Under the pieces are notes generated by a model. The model ran no database searches and had not been told where the DNA came from. It was given only the letters and a program-made list of their open reading frames with translations. Shown here piece by piece: positions 22,819-26,749 of a DNA stretch of 26,749 nt (its first letter is position 1; each line of letters starts with the position of its first letter). The position numbers and the translations under genes are program-made. Origin of the DNA: Alphaproteobacteria bacterium (GTDB lineage Bacteria > Pseudomonadota > Alphaproteobacteria > Rhodospirillales > Rhodospirillaceae); NCBI GenBank assembly GCA_003250275.1, contig QKGW01000206.1:1-26749 (forward strand), read 5' to 3'.

Positions 22819-23922
22819 TTATTTCGAATCCGTTTTCCAGCGCGGAAATACCCGGGTGACGTGGCCCATCTTGCGGCCGTCGCGGGCTTCGAGCTTTCCG
22901 TAGAGGTGTAGCTTGGCCTTCGGGTCCGAGAGAATTTCGTTCCACTGGTCGATGCTGCGGCCGAGGAGGTTCTTCATCTCGGCGTTGCTGTGACGCTCGG
23001 TGGAGCCGAGGCGCAGGTTGCACACCGCGCGGACGAACTGTTCGAACTGGTCGGTGATGCAGGCGTCCATCGTCCAGTGCCCGGAGTTGTGCGGGCGGGG
23101 CGCCATTTCGTTGACCAGCACGTGGCCGTCGAAGTCGACGAACATCTCGATCGCGAGCAGGCCTTCGAGGCCGAGGGCGGTGGCGGCGGCGTGCGCGATC
23201 GCGGCGGCGCGTTCGGCCAGCTCGGACGGCAGCTGCGCGGGCGCGCGGGTGGTGTCGAGGATGTGGTCGACGTGGACGTTCTCGACGACGTCGAAGGCGT
23301 TGACCTCGCCGCGCGGCGAGCGGGCGACGATCACCGAGACTTCCTTCTGGAACGATACGAAGCCTTCGAGGATCGCGGGCGCGCCCTTGATCGCCTCCCA
23401 CGCCTCGGCGGCTTGGGCGGGCTTGTCGATGCGGAATTGGCCCTTGCCGTCGTAGCCGAGGGTGCGGGTCTTGAGGATGCAGGGGCAGCCGAGGTCGGCG
23501 ATGCCGCGTTCGAGGCTTCCGAGATCGTCGATCTGGCGCCAGGGTGCGGTGCCCGCGCCGATGCCGGCGAAGAATTTCTTTTCGACGACGCGGTCCTGCG
23601 CGGTTTCGAGCACCGTCCACGACGGGCGCACCAGCGCGCGCGCGGCGAGGCGCTCGGCGGAGGCGGCGGGGATGTTCTCGAACTCGAAGGTGATCACGTC
23701 GACCGCGTCGGCGAAGGCGTCGAGCGCGGCCGCGTCGTCATAGGCGGCGCAGGTCGACGCGGCGGCGACGGCGAAGGCGGGGGCGTCCGGCTCGGGGCAG
23801 TAGATGTGGCAACGGTACCCGAGACGGGCGGCGGCGAGGGCAGTCATGCGCCCCAACTGACCGCCGCCGAGAATGCCGATCGTCGATCCCGGCGGGATCA
23901 CCGGCGTGGACTCTGTGCTCAT
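22819..23922 (-). CDS. purK: 5-(carboxyamino)imidazole ribonucleotide synthase
   Basis: A 367-residue ATP-grasp enzyme that carboxylates aminoimidazole ribonucleotide with bicarbonate and ATP in purine synthesis. Motifs are IGILGGGQLGRMTALAA near the N-terminus, VDVITFEFENIPA, CILKTRTLGYDGKGQFRI (ATP-binding), and the C-terminal NEMAPRPHNSGHWTMDAC. It follows purE after 21 nt on the same strand and its product is the PurE substrate, so the two form an operon. Confidence 0.97.
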   Translation of the reverse strand: MSTESTPVIPPGSTIGILGGGQLGRMTALAAARLGYRCHIYCPEPDAPAFAVAAASTCAAYDDAAALDAFADAVDVITFEFENIPAASAERLAARALVRPSWTVLETAQDRVVEKKFFAGIGAGTAPWRQIDDLGSLERGIADLGCPCILKTRTLGYDGKGQFRIDKPAQAAEAWEAIKGAPAILEGFVSFQKEVSVIVARSPRGEVNAFDVVENVHVDHILDTTRAPAQLPSELAERAAAIAHAAATALGLEGLLAIEMFVDFDGHVLVNEMAPRPHNSGHWTMDACITDQFEQFVRAVCNLRLGSTERHSNAEMKNLLGRSIDQWNEILSDPKAKLHLYGKLEARDGRKMGHVTRVFPRWKTDSK

Positions 23923-23943
23923 CGCGAAACGCTTTCCTCTACC

Positions 23944-24447
23944 TTACGAACCAACCGCAACCGGATCGACCGGGGCCACCGCGACGTTGTCGGTCTGACG
24001 CGCACGCCAGGCGTCGAGGCGCTCGGCGAGCGCCGCGTCGTTGAGCGCAAGGATCGCCGCGGCGAGCAGCGCCGCGTTGATCGCGCCGGCCTTGCCGATC
24101 GCGAGCGTGCCGACCGGAATGCCGCCCGGCATCTGCACGATCGAGAGCAGGCTGTCCATGCCGTTGAGCGCGTGGCTCTGCACCGGCACGCCGAGCACCG
24201 GCAGCGGCGTCATCGCCGCGGTCATGCCGGGCAGGTGCGCGGCGCCGCCCGCGCCCGCGATGATCACCTTGAGACCGCGGTCGCGCGCGGTGTGGGCGTA
24301 TTCAGCCATGCGGTCGGGGGTGCGGTGCGCCGAGACGATGCGCGTCTCGCAGGCGACGCCGAGGGCGTCGAGGGTATCGGCGGCATGGCGCATGGTTTCC
24401 CAGTCGGACTGGCTGCCCATGATGATGCCCACGGATGGCTGGGTCAT
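23944..24447 (-). CDS. purE: 5-(carboxyamino)imidazole ribonucleotide mutase (class I PurE)
   Basis: A 167-residue enzyme that converts the PurK product N5-CAIR to CAIR. Class I signatures are GIIMGSQSDWETM (residues 7-19), RIVSAHRTPDRM with the catalytic-site His, and AGAGGAAHLPGMTAA. The start is the ATG at 24447 with GGGGA upstream; the open frame continues 41 codons further without family sequence. It is the first gene of purE-purK. A 14-bp palindrome lies about 50-63 nt upstream. Confidence 0.97.
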   Translation of the reverse strand: MTQPSVGIIMGSQSDWETMRHAADTLDALGVACETRIVSAHRTPDRMAEYAHTARDRGLKVIIAGAGGAAHLPGMTAAMTPLPVLGVPVQSHALNGMDSLLSIVQMPGGIPVGTLAIGKAGAINAALLAAAILALNDAALAERLDAWRARQTDNVAVAPVDPVAVGS

Positions 24448-24496
24448 GACGTCCCCTAGTTTCCAAACACTCCAAATCAGGAGCGGCGAGTGTAGT

Positions 24497-24510
24497 GCAT
24501 AACGATATGC
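24497..24510. promoter_or_regulatory. Short palindrome upstream of purE
   Basis: GCATA (24497-24501) and TATGC (24506-24510) flank ACGA. It is in the purE promoter region, overlapping a weak minus-strand TTCCGT/TACACT pair. It does not resemble the enterobacterial PurR box. It may be an operator; the evidence is position and symmetry only. Confidence 0.3.
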
Positions 24511-24535
24511 GACGGAACACCCGTTTCGGGACGTT

Positions 24536-24739
24536 TTAGGCGATGATGTCGGGGTACATAAGTGCTTCAAGACGCACGATTTCGTCCTTCAGCACGAGCT
24601 TGCGCTTCTTGAGCCGCTGGACCTGCAGCTGGTTCGCGGCGGTTTCCACCTCCAGGCGCAGAATCACATCATCGAGATCGCGGTGCTCGAGGCGGAGGGC
24701 TTCGAGCCGGCGGCGGATGTCGTCTTCCGAAAGGTTCAT
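24536..24739 (-). CDS. YdcH family (DUF465) small coiled-coil protein
   Basis: A 67-residue charged helical protein: RLEALRLEHRDLDDVILRLE, then LQVQRLKKRKLVLKDEIVRLE, ending YPDIIA. The two heptad-rich helices and the LKKRKLxLKDEIxRLE block are typical of the YdcH/DUF465 family, whose function is not established. The ATG at 24739 has GGGGA upstream. The frame stays open far upstream, but that sequence is antisense to phosphofructokinase. It precedes purE by about 90 nt on the same strand and is divergent from the phosphofructokinase gene. Confidence 0.92.
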   Translation of the reverse strand: MNLSEDDIRRRLEALRLEHRDLDDVILRLEVETAANQLQVQRLKKRKLVLKDEIVRLEALMYPDIIA

Positions 24740-24856
24740 CGTCCCCAAATCGGTAAAATGTTCTAAGATGCAGAGGATAGCAGATTTTCCGGGCCGGGGG
24801 TACGAATAGCCTCGTCCGGGGGCAGCAAAATTTTCATCGATCCGAGAGGAATGCTT

Positions 24857-25954
<1,098 letters not shown>

Positions 25955-25956
25955 AA

Positions 25957-26472
25957 TCAGCCGTAAAGCCTGACGCCGCCGATCGCGAGGTCGGCGGCGA
26001 ACGCGCGTCCGACCGCGACGATCCCGAGGCGGCGGATGTTCTCGAGGTTGAAGGGCTTGTCGGTGCGATGCGGCGTGAAGTCCGCGAACGGCAGGTGCAC
26101 GGTCCGCCATTTGGGCGGGGCCTCGAAGGCCTGGCGGTAGGACTGCCAGCTTTCGGTGAGATCGGTGGTGCGCAGGCGCACCTCGTAGGTTTCGTCGTTG
26201 CCGTAGACGTCGAGGGCGAGGCCCTTCCACCCCGCGAAGCCGTACACCTCCGGCGCAAGGTCGAGCGAGACCTGCACGAAGCCGCCGCCGTTGTCGAGGC
26301 TGACGTCGCCGCGCATGTGAATGGCGTTGCGGCCGTGCACCATTTCGCGGTGCATCGTGGCCGTGGAGACTCCACCCATCACCTGGTCGGTGAACAGTTG
26401 CCATGCGGTGCCGATGGCGGAGGCGGGCGCGGGTTGGGTGAGGTCGTCGATGATTCCGGATCCGAGTGACAT
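25957..26472 (-). CDS. CIA30 family protein
   Basis: A 171-residue beta-rich protein of the CIA30 (complex I intermediate-associated protein 30) family. It has the family signature DQVMGGVSTATM near residue 29, the LDNGGGFVQVSLDL strand pair, WKGLALDVYGNDETYEVRLRT, and the C-terminal NIRRLGIVAVGRAFAADLAIGGVRLY. The mitochondrial relative (NDUFAF1) helps assemble complex I; bacterial members are poorly characterised. No signal peptide or membrane segment is seen. The ATG at 26472 has an excellent AAGGAGA. It follows ubiX after 40 nt on the same strand and may be co-transcribed. Confidence 0.92.
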   Translation of the reverse strand: MSLGSGIIDDLTQPAPASAIGTAWQLFTDQVMGGVSTATMHREMVHGRNAIHMRGDVSLDNGGGFVQVSLDLAPEVYGFAGWKGLALDVYGNDETYEVRLRTTDLTESWQSYRQAFEAPPKWRTVHLPFADFTPHRTDKPFNLENIRRLGIVAVGRAFAADLAIGGVRLYG

Positions 26473-26512
26473 GGATCGTCTCCTTACAACAAATTGTACC
26501 TTCCTACTTTTC

Positions 26513-26749
26513 CTAGACTTCCTGAGGTCTCGGGCCGACGTCGCGGCCCCAGCGCTTCAATTTGCCGGTGTCGAGCCCGAAGAGGTCGAGCACGCGGCCG
26601 ACGCCGTGGTCGACGATGTCGTCGATCGACTTCGGGCGGTGATAGAATGCGGGTACCGGCGGCGCGACGATCGCGCCGATTTCGGTCACAGCGGCCATCG
26701 CGCGGATGTGCCCCAAGTGCAGGGGCGTCTCGCGCACCATCAGCACCAG
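26513..26749 (-). CDS. ubiX: Flavin prenyltransferase UbiX (5' end outside window)
   Basis: The last 78 residues or so are visible; the frame is open at the window edge. The sequence LVLMVRETPLHLGHIRAMAAVTE followed by GAIVAPPVPAFYHRPKSIDDIVDH and GRVLDLFGLD is the classical UbiX C-terminus, with the arginine in VRETPL that binds phosphate. UbiX makes prenylated FMN, the cofactor for UbiD decarboxylases in ubiquinone synthesis. The downstream gene on this strand is the CIA30 gene, a pairing with a possible respiratory theme. Confidence 0.95.
   Translation of the reverse strand: MVLMVRETPLHLGHIRAMAAVTEIGAIVAPPVPAFYHRPKSIDDIVDHGVGRVLDLFGLDTGKLKRWGRDVGPRPQEV

Overview
The window is a GC-rich (roughly two-thirds G+C), densely coded piece of bacterial chromosome with about 27 protein genes and no recognisable phage, insertion sequence, CRISPR array or RNA gene. 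The gene content points to an alphaproteobacterium, most likely of the Rhodospirillales: a GapR (DUF2312) nucleoid protein, a zinc-free 41-residue bL36, a three-gene proton-pumping transhydrogenase (pntAA-pntAB-pntB), a YdcH-type small protein, and a bS21 ending in an Arg/Lys-rich helix. This placement is an inference from families, not from a database match.

Layout. 1-1209: the end of an NAPE-PLD-like metallo-hydrolase gene converges on a LysE-type exporter gene. 1210-4621: a regulatory region, then a TRAP transporter operon (substrate-binding protein, small and large membrane subunits) with a strong hairpin after the first gene. 4622-6506: ilvD (branched-chain amino acid synthesis) with a clear terminator. 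6565-10742: a tightly packed same-strand run of an unknown polytopic membrane protein, a secreted dienelactone-hydrolase-like enzyme, a small hypothetical protein, a secreted HAD acid phosphatase and a small sensorless histidine-kinase-like protein. 10827-11724: a SAM-methyltransferase gene that is broken in its SAM-binding motif. 11791-11916: rpmJ. 11993-14772 (minus): pyruvate kinase and a REC-Hpt response regulator. 14937-17165: gapR and an M3 oligoendopeptidase. 17356-20406: the pnt operon with terminator. 20426-21604: an MFS transporter. 21671-24739 (minus): rpsU, a DedA protein, purK, purE and a YdcH protein. 24857-25954: a phosphofructokinase. 25957-26749 (minus): a CIA30 protein and the 3' part of ubiX.

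How the genes work together. Most are housekeeping: glycolysis (pfk, pyk), NADPH supply (pnt), purine (purE/purK), branched-chain amino acid (ilvD) and ubiquinone (ubiX) synthesis, and ribosomal proteins. The TRAP operon supplies an unidentified, probably acidic, substrate. The histidine-kinase-like protein at 10077 and the REC-Hpt protein at 13696 are two possible parts of a phosphorelay, but nothing in the sequence proves that they are partners.

No new multi-gene system is evident. The most notable points are: rpsU has no ATG, GTG or TTG start, and its Shine-Dalgarno spacing and alignment point to an AUA start codon; the methyltransferase has a deletion/frameshift at motif I; and several strong palindromes and repeats occur in regulatory positions (upstream of dctP, lysE, the response regulator and purE).
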